A program made the position numbers and the translations under genes. The notes beneath the pieces were generated by a model. That model did no database searches. It worked only from the letters and a program-made list of their open reading frames with translations, and was not told the origin of the DNA. DNA of 64,000 bases from Sphingosinicella sp. (lineage in GTDB: Bacteria; Pseudomonadota; Alphaproteobacteria; Sphingomonadales; Sphingomonadaceae), in the NCBI RefSeq assembly GCF_013911755.1, contig NZ_JACESP010000009.1:53250-117249 (forward strand), written 5' to 3'. Shown here piece by piece: positions 34,518 through 42,694 of the stretch (its first letter is position 1; every line of letters starts with the position of its first letter).

Positions 34518-36833
34518 ATGTGCAAGCTTCTTATGGGCTCCGCGCTTGCGGTATTGGCCAGCGCATCGGCTCCAGCGTTCGCGCAGCAAACGGACGGTGT
34601 TGAAGTCGATGCGTCCGAGCTGGAGATGATCACCGTTACGGCGCGGCGCGTCAGCGAAAATCTTCAGGATTCGCCCGTCGCCATCTCTGCGTTTGGCGAG
34701 AACGCTATTCGAGAGCGCGCGATCAACAATGTGTCGGACATCGGCAAGTTCACGCCGAGCCTAAGCTTCGATTCCGCGGCGGCAGCTTCGGGATCGAGCA
34801 ACTCGGTCACTGTGTTTCTGCGCGGTATCGGGCAGACCGACTTCAATCTGACGGTAGATCCTGGTGTCGGCATATACCTCGATGGCGTCTACATCAGCCG
34901 CTCGGTTGGCGCGCTGCTCGAGACGCGCGACGTCGAGAGCATTCAGGTGCTGCGCGGTCCGCAGGGCACACTGTTTGGCAAGAACACCATTGGCGGCGCT
35001 GTTATCGTCACGTCACGGCGCCCGGACGAACAGCTTGGCGGTAACATTGACGCCACGACCGGCTCGTACAACCGGATTGACGTCGGCGCACGGATCAACG
35101 TGCCGGTATCCGAAGATTTCCGTTTCTACGTCAGCGGCCTTGCGCTGACGCGCGACGGTTATGTCGAGCGACTTGTCGATGGACAGAAGAAGGGCAACCA
35201 GAACAGCTACTCAGGCCGTTTTGTCGCCGAGTGGGATGCAACGCCCGATTTCAACCTTCTCTTGTCCGCCGATTATACGCGTACGCGCGAGCGCGCCGTT
35301 GCAACAACGCTTCTCGATGTCAATGAGAACGCCATTTTCCCTCTGTTTCACAACGTTTTCCTGAATGCGCCGGGCTGTCTGCCGCCATCACCAACCTCCA
35401 ATCCCAGCTGCTACAACGCGCAGTGGCTTACTGGCGACAAGGATAAAACCAACGAAAGCGGCCCAAACCGTTCGGTGTCGGACGTGTGGGGCGTATCGCT
35501 GAATGCGTCGTGGGATGCGGGACCGGTGACCATCAAGTCGATCACCGCCTACCGTGAGCTCGATAGTGCGTTTGCGGTCGATATCGACCAGTCGCCGCTC
35601 GCAATACAGCGAACCGAAAACGACTACACGCAAAATCAGTTTAGCCAGGAATTCCAGCTTCAGGGCGACGGGTTCGGCGAAAAACTGAACTATACGCTTG
35701 GCCTATATTACCACCACGAAGGCGGCACCGATATCAACTCGCTGTTCACTGCGCCGACCGATTTCCGGAGCGGCGGTAGCGTCAAGAACGACAGTTATGC
35801 GGCCTTTGCTCAGTTCATCTTTCATGCGACTGACAATCTCAATCTGACGCTTGGCGGCCGCTATACAAGTGAGGACAAGCGGTTTTCGCCCGACCAAGAG
35901 GTGCTGCGCGTACATCCGGCTGCGCAGGCGCCGCTGCCACCGGGCTTCCCGACGCCGTTCTTCCTGACGAACCCGGTGACCAGCATGGCCGCCGGTTCTC
36001 CGCAGCCGCTGCGGGTGGGGGATATCATCCTGCCCGCAGTGCAACGTACGACGTCGGCGAACGAGTTCACGCCGTCAGTGACGCTCGACTACAAGTTTAC
36101 GCCCGACATGCTTGGGTATTTTACCTTCTCGCGTGGCTTCAAAAGCGGCGGCTTTACGCAGCGCGTGTTCCCGCCCGAGCCGGAAGCACCTGCGTTCGAG
36201 CCAGAGTTTGCGCGTGTGCTCGAAATCGGCGCGAAGGTTGAGCTGTTCAACCGCCACCTGCGGTTGAACAGCGCCCTATTCGACACGAAGTACAGCGACC
36301 TGCAGATCGTTGTGAATGACGGGTTTGCACCGAAGGTGCGCAACGCCGGAAAAGCGCGAATCCGTGGCTTTGAATCGGAAGCCCAGCTGGTTGTGACGGA
36401 CGCTTTCCGGCTGACCGGAGCGGTCAGTTATCTTGACGCCGAGTACCGCGAAGTGGATGCCCGCGCGGCGCCGGTGACGGTGGACAGTGCGCTGGCCAAT
36501 ACGCCAAAATGGACAGCAAATGCTGGGATTACAGTTGAGCCTTACGATGGTGAGGCAGGGCGCGTGGTGCTGCAGGGCGACTGGTCGTATCGAAGTGCGA
36601 CGTACAAGGACGCGATCAACACACCTTCGCTAAAACAGGATGGCTACAGCGTCTTCAACATGTCGGCGACGTTCGATGCCGCCCAAGGCTGGTCGGTGAC
36701 GGGTGGTATCACCAACCTGACCGACAAGCGCTACATTATCTCTGGATTCTCGGACCTCAATTTCATCGGATCGACGTATGGGGTCTATTCGCGGCCGCGC
36801 GAATGGTACTTGAAGCTTGGGTATTCGTTCTAG
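34518..36833 (+). CDS. TonB-dependent receptor of the car operon
   Basis: A 771-residue receptor. ATG 34518 is chosen because AGGGGAGAG lies just upstream and the signal peptide MCKLLMGSALAVLASASAPA then starts properly; an ATG at 34473 would add 15 charged residues. TonB-box-like LEMITVTARR, plug motifs SPVAISAFGENAIRERAINN and LRGPQGTLFGKNTIGGAVIV, and a barrel ending WYLKLGYSF with terminal Phe are present. The position 41 bp after carAc makes co-transcription and a role in taking up the aromatic substrate likely. Confidence 0.88.
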   Translation: MCKLLMGSALAVLASASAPAFAQQTDGVEVDASELEMITVTARRVSENLQDSPVAISAFGENAIRERAINNVSDIGKFTPSLSFDSAAAASGSSNSVTVFLRGIGQTDFNLTVDPGVGIYLDGVYISRSVGALLETRDVESIQVLRGPQGTLFGKNTIGGAVIVTSRRPDEQLGGNIDATTGSYNRIDVGARINVPVSEDFRFYVSGLALTRDGYVERLVDGQKKGNQNSYSGRFVAEWDATPDFNLLLSADYTRTRERAVATTLLDVNENAIFPLFHNVFLNAPGCLPPSPTSNPSCYNAQWLTGDKDKTNESGPNRSVSDVWGVSLNASWDAGPVTIKSITAYRELDSAFAVDIDQSPLAIQRTENDYTQNQFSQEFQLQGDGFGEKLNYTLGLYYHHEGGTDINSLFTAPTDFRSGGSVKNDSYAAFAQFIFHATDNLNLTLGGRYTSEDKRFSPDQEVLRVHPAAQAPLPPGFPTPFFLTNPVTSMAAGSPQPLRVGDIILPAVQRTTSANEFTPSVTLDYKFTPDMLGYFTFSRGFKSGGFTQRVFPPEPEAPAFEPEFARVLEIGAKVELFNRHLRLNSALFDTKYSDLQIVVNDGFAPKVRNAGKARIRGFESEAQLVVTDAFRLTGAVSYLDAEYREVDARAAPVTVDSALANTPKWTANAGITVEPYDGEAGRVVLQGDWSYRSATYKDAINTPSLKQDGYSVFNMSATFDAAQGWSVTGGITNLTDKRYIISGFSDLNFIGSTYGVYSRPREWYLKLGYSF

Positions 36834-37244
36834 GGCTTCAGGCGATCGGACGGTGGCAGCGAGCGCTCGCCGGCAACGCCGTGCCGCTCGCCGCGATCTT
36901 CTGGCTCCTATGCTCGCTGGTCATGCTCGCCGCCGCCTTCCGCCCCAAGCCGCGACCGAAGCATTTACTTCTAAGGCTTTTGGTCGTCAGCCTGGTGACC
37001 TGCCCGATAGACTTCCACTCGGTACATCGCGGAGGTGCGGCTTCCTGATCACTGCCGGCTCTTCAGCTTCGATAACCGATGCCTGGCGGCGCCATCCGCC
37101 GCCATTTCCGCCCTTCTTGGTCAAGAGAAGGCGTCCAATACCTGCCTTTCATTCATCCCGCCTGATGGCTCAGTTTCATGTCCCCTCCGCAGACATGGAA
37201 TGCTCTCTCGACACTGGCATGCGGTATTCGCTGCCGCGGTTAAG
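36834..37244. other. Intergenic region between the car operon and the LOV-EAL gene
   Basis: No intact gene. A short frame starting near 36845 (RWQRALAGNAVPLAAIFWLL followed by a basic tail) resembles the last helix of a membrane transporter and could be a remnant; the rest shows nothing I can name. Confidence 0.3.
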
Positions 37245-39026
37245 TCACGCCCGATCCATTGTCGTGAGGAACCGCGACGCATCCCACCCCTCGCGCAAGA
37301 TGAGACCCTGGTCGAGCAGCTTGTGGAACTTGTCCTCCTCCATGGGTGCGGCGAACAGATATCCTTGACCGATCGAGCAGCCCAGTGCCCGCATGATCGC
37401 GCGTTCAGATTCCGTTTCTATGCCTTCTGCAACGACGTGGATGTCGAGTGCTGCGCCAAGCTTGACGACGCTTTCCACGATAACGCGTTTGGCCGCGCTC
37501 TGTGCAAGATCATGAACAAAGCTTCGATCGATCTTTACCTCGCTCAGCGGGAAGCTCTCCAGATAGCGTAGATTGGAATAACCCGTACCAAAGTCATCAA
37601 TGGATATCCGGACCCCTAGGCGACGCAATTCCCCAAAGATACGGCGAATATTCTCCGGCTCACCGATCATGATGCTTTCCGTGAGCTCCAGCGTCAGCCA
37701 TTCCGCTCGGCAGCCAGTCTCGTCGAGCACCTGAAGGACAAACGCCACCATGTCACGCTGAGTGAATTCGACGACCGATACGTTGAAGGCGAAACGGATC
37801 GGAGATCGATGACCCCGGTTGACCTGCGCCGCAAACGTAGCAACCGCGCGCAGACCCCAGGCTCCAATTTCCAGGATTGCGCCCGTTTCTTCGGCGATTC
37901 CGATGAACCGGTTGGGCGGTTGCGGACCGAACGCCCCATGGTTCCATCGCAGCAGCGCTTCGGCTCCAACCATTTCACCCGAGACGAGATCGACCTGTGG
38001 CTGATAGTGAAACAGCAGTTCCTGGTTCGAAACAGCAGTCTGGAGTTCGCTCGCCAACCTGATGCGGTTGCACGCGTCCCGCTCGTCCGCGACCGCGAAA
38101 GGCTGCGGCGGGTGCCCGGCTTTCGCCTTTGATCGCTGCAGCGCCGCGCCAGCATGCCGCAGAAGTTGGAGCGAATTCGCACCGGCGACCCCCACGGCAA
38201 AACCTGTGGCGAACTGGACCGCCAATGACGCGCCGGGGAGCACGAAACGTGGCTTCAGGAGATCGAGGACGCCCTCCACCGTACTTGCGGTGCAGCTGTG
38301 ATCGTCGAGTGCGAACGCGAGCGCGAAGCTGTTGGTGCCGACACGCGACACGGCGATCGCTGGCAGCGTTGTCAGGCGTGCGGCAGTGGATTGAAGCAGC
38401 GCGTCGCCGACATCATAGCCAAAGCCGCTGTTGACATCGTGGAACCGACGGATATCGAGCTTGACCATCAGCAGTGTGGTTGTGGCAGACGCGTCCAAGG
38501 CTGCCAGTCGATCGAGCAGACCATAGCGATCGAGCAGACCTGTCAGGCGGTCGATGCCGGCCGCATGGGTCACGTCGCGGATAAAGCCGATGAAATGCGT
38601 CACCTGATCCGTGTCGTCGCGAAGCGGCACGAGGCGCAACGCGTTGCGAAACATCGTGCCGTCCCGTCGATAGTTGCGCAGGGTCACCGAACAGGCGCGA
38701 CCCTCTGTCAGGGCGGCACGGATTTCGGCGATTTCGGGCTGCAGACGGTCGCTGCCCTGGAGATAGCGGCAATTCTTCCCGATCGCCTCGGCGGCAGTGT
38801 AGCCGGTGATCGCCTCGAACGCGGGATTGACCTGGACGATGGGTTGCCCTCTCATGCGCACGTCGGCGATCAACACGCCATCGCTGATATGATCGAGCGC
38901 GAGCAGAGATGCGCTCGCGGGAACAGCCGGTTCGCTAGAGCGCCTGGCCAGGAGATGCCATCGTGCCGGTTTGAACGCCCCGGCCTCTGTTGATCGAGGG
39001 TCCCCTTCAATGACGTCATGCGTCAT
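37245..39026 (-). CDS. LOV-degenerate GGDEF-EAL protein, probable light-responsive c-di-GMP phosphodiesterase
   Basis: A 593-residue cytoplasmic protein. Residues ~45-152 are a PAS domain of LOV type: VQVNPAFEAITGYTAAEAIG then KNCRYLQGSD with the flavin-adduct Cys86, and TLRNYRRDGTMFRNALRLVP with the two flavin-contacting Asn (118, 128). Where LOV domains usually have Gln in the last strand (GVQ) this one has Ile149 (GFI). A GGDEF domain (~155-315) has GTNSF at 230-234 instead of GGDEF, so cyclase activity is unlikely. The EAL domain keeps AEALLRW (356-), NVS, ELTES, DDFGTGYSNL and EGIETE, so c-di-GMP hydrolysis is probable. No operon partner is seen. Confidence 0.85.
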   Translation of the reverse strand: MTHDVIEGDPRSTEAGAFKPARWHLLARRSSEPAVPASASLLALDHISDGVLIADVRMRGQPIVQVNPAFEAITGYTAAEAIGKNCRYLQGSDRLQPEIAEIRAALTEGRACSVTLRNYRRDGTMFRNALRLVPLRDDTDQVTHFIGFIRDVTHAAGIDRLTGLLDRYGLLDRLAALDASATTTLLMVKLDIRRFHDVNSGFGYDVGDALLQSTAARLTTLPAIAVSRVGTNSFALAFALDDHSCTASTVEGVLDLLKPRFVLPGASLAVQFATGFAVGVAGANSLQLLRHAGAALQRSKAKAGHPPQPFAVADERDACNRIRLASELQTAVSNQELLFHYQPQVDLVSGEMVGAEALLRWNHGAFGPQPPNRFIGIAEETGAILEIGAWGLRAVATFAAQVNRGHRSPIRFAFNVSVVEFTQRDMVAFVLQVLDETGCRAEWLTLELTESIMIGEPENIRRIFGELRRLGVRISIDDFGTGYSNLRYLESFPLSEVKIDRSFVHDLAQSAAKRVIVESVVKLGAALDIHVVAEGIETESERAIMRALGCSIGQGYLFAAPMEEDKFHKLLDQGLILREGWDASRFLTTMDRA

Positions 39027-39191
39027 CGCATTGCGCCGCTTGTACGGCGCGCCGCGCCAGGGCCCGGCGGAACAGCCAGGCAGTCTCCGATATTCGCTTC
39101 TCTACGCACGGAAGGAGCAAGTCGCATGATAAACCTCTGGCGCGACGATGCGGTACCTGCACCAGGGCTTCAACTTCAGCTTTGCGGCAGT

Positions 39192-40190
39192 TCAGGACAA
39201 AACAGAGGCGCTTCCGTCGTTTCTCGCGTCCCCGGACTTGGTAGTTTGAAACCGCAGACGATAATCCAGAGGTGTGACGCCAATTCTGCGGAGAAATGCC
39301 CGTCTGAGAGTCGTTGTGGATCCAAACCCTGCTGCATAGGCAATCGTCTTGATAGGCGACGAGCTGTCTTCGAGAAGGCGCCGGGCGATATCGATCCGGG
39401 TCAATTCAACATAAGCAGCCGGGCTCATGTCCAGCTCGGCGTGGAACAGACGGGACAAATGGCGCGGGCTCACGCCGGCTGCATCTGCAAGCGCTGCGAG
39501 GCTCAAATCGGCGCGTGGATTTTCGAGGATGTGAAGCCGTATTCTGTCGATCGGACTGGTGGTCGTACTTTGCGCGGTCAACGCAGCGCTGAACTGCGAC
39601 TGCCCGCCGGGCCGCTTCAGAAAAACGACCAGCCTGCGTGCCACCCAGAGGGCCAGCGCACGGCCATGATCCTCCTCGATCAATGAAAAGGCGAGATCGA
39701 TTGCAGCAGCCACACCGGCAGAGCTGAACACCGGTCCGTCGCGAACGAAGATGCGATCAGGTTCGACCTGGATATCAGGATACGCGGCAGCAAGGCGTTC
39801 TGCATATTGCCAGTGGGTCGTGACGCAGCGTCCCGACAGCAGCCCCGCTTGAGCCGTAAGGAAGGCGCCAGTGCACGTCGAGCCATAGCGCCGCGACTGC
39901 ATGGCCTGATCCCGCAGCCAACGCACTACATTTTCGCTAAAGCGATCCGGCAGGCCATAAGGCCCAACGACGATCAACGTGTCGCAAGGCTGGGCCGCAT
40001 CGGAAATACCCGCATCGGGTATGTAGATCACGCCCGATGCGCTCTCTGTGGGCGTTCCGTGTTCGGTCACCAGCCGGACGCGATACGGCTGCCCAGACTG
40101 CATCTTGCAGTTTGCTTCAAAAAAAGCGTCGCGCAGGCCTGCGATCTCAAGCAAATGCACGTTGCCCGGGGCGAAGATCGTGACGAGCAC
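39192..40190 (-). CDS. GlxA-family AraC-type transcriptional regulator with DJ-1/PfpI-like domain
   Basis: A 332-residue regulator read from GTG 40190; a stop lies six codons upstream, so little extension is possible. Residues 1-180 are a class I glutamine-amidotransferase-like domain (MLVTIFAPGNVHLLEIAGLR, YGSTCTGAFLTAQAGLLSGR with the elbow Cys, VFSSAGVAAAIDLAFSLIEE). Residues ~215-320 hold two AraC HTH motifs (LSLAALADAAGVSPRHLSRL; IKTIAYAAGFGSTTTLRRAF). GlxA-type proteins often control amine or aromatic metabolism. Target and ligand are unknown; it stands alone beside the LOV-EAL gene. Confidence 0.88.
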   Translation of the reverse strand: MLVTIFAPGNVHLLEIAGLRDAFFEANCKMQSGQPYRVRLVTEHGTPTESASGVIYIPDAGISDAAQPCDTLIVVGPYGLPDRFSENVVRWLRDQAMQSRRYGSTCTGAFLTAQAGLLSGRCVTTHWQYAERLAAAYPDIQVEPDRIFVRDGPVFSSAGVAAAIDLAFSLIEEDHGRALALWVARRLVVFLKRPGGQSQFSAALTAQSTTTSPIDRIRLHILENPRADLSLAALADAAGVSPRHLSRLFHAELDMSPAAYVELTRIDIARRLLEDSSSPIKTIAYAAGFGSTTTLRRAFLRRIGVTPLDYRLRFQTTKSGDARNDGSASVLS

Positions 40191-40453
40191 GGATTTGTCT
40201 TCCGCTTATTGGCGGCCGGAGGCCCCCATCGTCTGCTCTTATACGCCTTCAGCCTGATTGCGTATAACGATAATAAAAGCGGCGTTCAGGCCTGCGCGAT
40301 GGAGGTAGATTGCCGGGGAGGGAGAATGATCGCCTAGTTTCAAACCACCGAACCGAAAGGTGCAAGAAAAGACCATCGTGCTGCCGATTTGTCCTGAAAC
40401 GTCGCTCCGCCGACGTTGAAGCGCGGGCGCCGGGACGGCATTATTTGCACCTG

Positions 40454-40858
40454 ATGCCGTTTCACGACGACGGGAGGTGGGTAGCGCATTTCGTCGGCTC
40501 AAAAACGCTCAAATCCCGAACGCGGAGAGTCCATCAGATGATGCAAGGTCCTGTCAGGAAATGGCACAACATTCCCCTACGGAGGGATAGCCGGTTCGAT
40601 ACCTACTTTCACACGTTGTCGCATGATCTGCGGACACCGCTGACTCAGATCACCGGCTTCGCAGCGCTTCTGAACCTCGACGAGAGCCTTGCCGTCGCCC
40701 AGAAGGAATACGCCGCGGCAATCATCTCGGCCTGCGACGAACTCAATAATGCCGTGCTGGCGCATCTCCAGCTGATCGAAAGCAGCCTCAATGGCAAAGG
40801 CCGATCGGCCAAGGCCGGTGATGAGCCACCTTCCCACGGCGGGTCGGCGCAGTCTTGA
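40454..40858 (+). CDS. HisKA-domain protein lacking a kinase ATPase domain (possible remnant)
   Basis: From ATG 40454 (MPFHDDGRWVAHFVG) the 134-residue frame contains one clear histidine-kinase dimerisation/phosphoacceptor helix pair: FDTYFHTLSHDLRTPLTQIT then GFAALLNLDESLAVAQKEYA and a second helix to about residue 115. The HATPase_c domain that should follow is absent and the frame stops at 40858. It could be a stand-alone phosphotransfer protein or the surviving middle of a larger kinase. The frame is open further upstream to 40310 without family features. No response-regulator gene is adjacent. Confidence 0.55.
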   Translation: MPFHDDGRWVAHFVGSKTLKSRTRRVHQMMQGPVRKWHNIPLRRDSRFDTYFHTLSHDLRTPLTQITGFAALLNLDESLAVAQKEYAAAIISACDELNNAVLAHLQLIESSLNGKGRSAKAGDEPPSHGGSAQS

Positions 40859-41154
40859 AGAGTCCACGAGGGATGGCAAAACGCAGCCAGGGCTGAATTC
40901 GTCACTGGACCTCGCCGCGTGTGCAACGCCGAGCTGATCTTGCGTGAGGAATTGGATTACGCCTTCCGACGATGCTCATCGTATAGGGTGGACCAACACA
41001 AAGTACGAAAGCTATCAAGTGGCGAGCCACCACATCGTGAAGAACGGCCCCAATCAGGGCGATGCGGCCATCGATATGACGGCTGTATGATGGGCGGCTT
41101 TCTGGCTTACTGCGTCTGATTCCGGACAGTCGCAAAGGTCCAACGAAGCCGCCA

Positions 41155-41376
41155 TTATTCTTCCCTGTTCAGCAGTTCGATCGCTTCGGTGATTGCCATG
41201 CAATGGCCTGCGATTTCCTGTATCTGCGCGGCGAGTTGCCTTGAGGTCTCGGCCGACACGTCCCGCCCCTGTCCGTCGGCGGCGAGCGTGGCGGCATCCT
41301 CAAGCCTCGCGGTGAGAACAGCGAACAGTCGGCGGATACAGTCGCGCGCCTCTCACTGATGCCTCAGCTGTCTCAT
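41155..41376 (-). pseudogene. Small conserved sphingomonad protein of recombinase modules, with in-frame stop
   Basis: The minus strand reads from ATG 41376 as MRQLRHQ, then TGA, then continues in frame EARDCIRRLFAVLTARLEDA, VSAETSRQLAAQIQEIAGHC, MAITEAIELLNREE-stop. Helical small proteins of this type often lie near recombinase genes in sphingomonads (my recollection). The stop at codon 8 suggests decay unless an internal non-ATG start is used. A second, shorter copy of the RDCIRR-x-FAVLTARLEDAA region occurs at 43673-43742. Confidence 0.5.
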
Positions 41377-41713
41377 GGATCTACCCCGCCGCCTTGCGTA
41401 GATTTCAAGATCGACGGAGCAGCAGTCGCGAAGTTCGCGGTCGATGGCAACGTGAACGCGGCACCCGCGGTTCGGTTAGTGCATAAAATTTACGTTGATT
41501 ATATTTTTTGATCTGAATCCCTTGGCATAATTAGCATGGCTCTTGCCAAAGCCTGTGTGATCAGAACGCCGTCTCACGGTGCCGAACCCTACGCGTTCTG
41601 CGCCTTACATAATCCCGATTATCGTCTCATGGTTTCCGGTGTAGCAGCCTGGCAGTTTTCCGGAACAGAGGCAGCCATTGACAGCATCGTGGCCGATGGG
41701 TGAACGCCGGGCG
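41377..41713. other. AT-richer intergenic stretch without a recognisable gene
   Basis: This stretch (337 bp) has locally lower GC around 41480-41540, unlike the surrounding coding DNA, and no open frame that I recognise. It may be part of the same acquired segment as the flanking XRE and recombinase-related pieces. Confidence 0.3.
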
Positions 41714-41938
41714 CTAGGTATCGCTACCTGTCGGCGTCGCCACCAGCTCGACATGGCTCACACCGAGCGCCCGTGCGAGTTCGTACAAGGTGATGATCGT
41801 CGGATTGCGCCGGCCGTTCTCAAGACTGCTGAGATACTGCTGGGAAAAGCCAGAAAGCGCTTCCACGTCTTCCTGCGTCAATCCCTTCTCACGCCGTATC
41901 CGGGCAAAATTCTCACCGACCAGTCTGCGCATGTCCAT
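41714..41938 (-). CDS. Small XRE-family (HTH_3) regulator
   Basis: A 74-residue protein that is almost entirely one Cro/CI-type HTH: MDMRRLVGENFARIRREKGL then TQEDVEALSGFSQQYLSSLE, NGRRNPTIITLYELARALGV. It is transcribed divergently from a membrane-protein gene across a gap containing a good promoter (41956-41985), so it probably controls that gene and itself. Regulators of this size occur in stress modules, toxin-antitoxin and mobile-element settings; no toxin-like partner is evident. Confidence 0.85.
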   Translation of the reverse strand: MDMRRLVGENFARIRREKGLTQEDVEALSGFSQQYLSSLENGRRNPTIITLYELARALGVSHVELVATPTGSDT

Positions 41939-41955
41939 GCGCGGAAAGATGGCCG

Positions 41956-41985
41956 TTTACATACTTTCGGTTTATCAACTATAAT
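41956..41985 (+). promoter_or_regulatory. Promoter of the membrane-protein gene
   Basis: TTTACA at 41956-41961 and TATAAT at 41980-41985 are separated by 18 bp, a near-consensus housekeeping promoter reading right. This places transcription start near 41992, so the downstream gene must start at 42019 and not at the ATG at 41986. The stretch 41965-41985 repeats an element in the marR-ectA gap, 19 of 21 bases identical. Confidence 0.65.
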
Positions 41986-42018
41986 ATGTATCTGGTAGGT
42001 CAGAGAATCCGGGGGCTT

Positions 42019-42480
42019 ATGGAAAAGGAGAGTAGCGGGCCATCGCGAGCCACAAAATGGCTGGTGGCAGTTGGTCTTCTCTTTGGAGCGCTCATTCTCG
42101 GAGGCATGTTTGAAGCCCTCGGCCTTGCCAGCTGGATTGTCGTTGTCCTCGCAGTAGCGGTCGTTGCGTACTCCTTTTATCGACCCGAGTGGTCCATGCT
42201 CGGATTCTCGCCTTCCGGAGTCAGAAAGGTGTTCGGTGTCATCGGCGTACTGTTGCTGTTCGGAATCGCCGCCGGAGATACCGAGGATAAGCGCGCGAAC
42301 GAGGCACGGGACATTGTCACTCTCATGAAATCCCGGCCTGAGGAAGGCCGGAAGCGACTGGCCGAGGCAGACGATGGCCTGCTTCATGCCATCAAGCTGG
42401 TCGATGAGGGTGTCGAAGCAGCAGAGCGTAGCCGCAGGGCAAAACGCGACGCCCTCTCCGCCAGGGCGAGTGAAGCATGA
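42019..42480 (+). CDS. Two-helix membrane protein with coiled-coil tail, interrupted by an in-frame TGA
   Basis: From ATG 42019 the 153-residue product has two adjacent membrane helices (WLVAVGLLFGALILGGMFEA, LASWIVVVLAVAVVAYSFY), a third hydrophobic stretch (VFGVIGVLLLFGIAAG) and a charged helical region (ERSRRAKRDALSARASEA) ending at TGA 42478-42480. Past that stop the same frame stays open to 42705 with NAAKIASLEKQAEALPSYDL and GRMAIYRQIIGMAPSEAKWR, a coil that looks like the natural continuation. So this is either a nonsense-mutated gene of about 228 residues or one read through. Function unknown; divergent from the XRE gene. Confidence 0.6.
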   Translation: MEKESSGPSRATKWLVAVGLLFGALILGGMFEALGLASWIVVVLAVAVVAYSFYRPEWSMLGFSPSGVRKVFGVIGVLLLFGIAAGDTEDKRANEARDIVTLMKSRPEEGRKRLAEADDGLLHAIKLVDEGVEAAERSRRAKRDALSARASEA

Positions 42481-42694
42481 AACGCGGCGAAGATCGCTTC
42501 CCTCGAAAAACAGGCGGAAGCCCTACCGTCATACGACCTCGGCGGCAGGATGGCCATTTACAGGCAGATCATCGGGATGGCGCCATCAGAAGCGAAATGG
42601 CGCGACAGGATGGCGGCACTGGAAGTCGAGAATGCGAAGATGCGCAAGGAGAGCGTCCGCAGCGAGCTGCCCGTCCGCCGATGGGGCCATCATC

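Noticed and set aside
37035-37571. 178-codon plus-strand frame partly antisense to the LOV-EAL gene
   Set aside because: It runs from unassigned intergenic sequence into the EAL antisense strand and has no coherent protein features.
39010-39026. Inverted repeat ATGACG-N5-CGTCAT (containing TGACGTCA) at the LOV-EAL start codon
   Set aside because: It overlaps the start codon itself and has no second copy; too short to call an operator.
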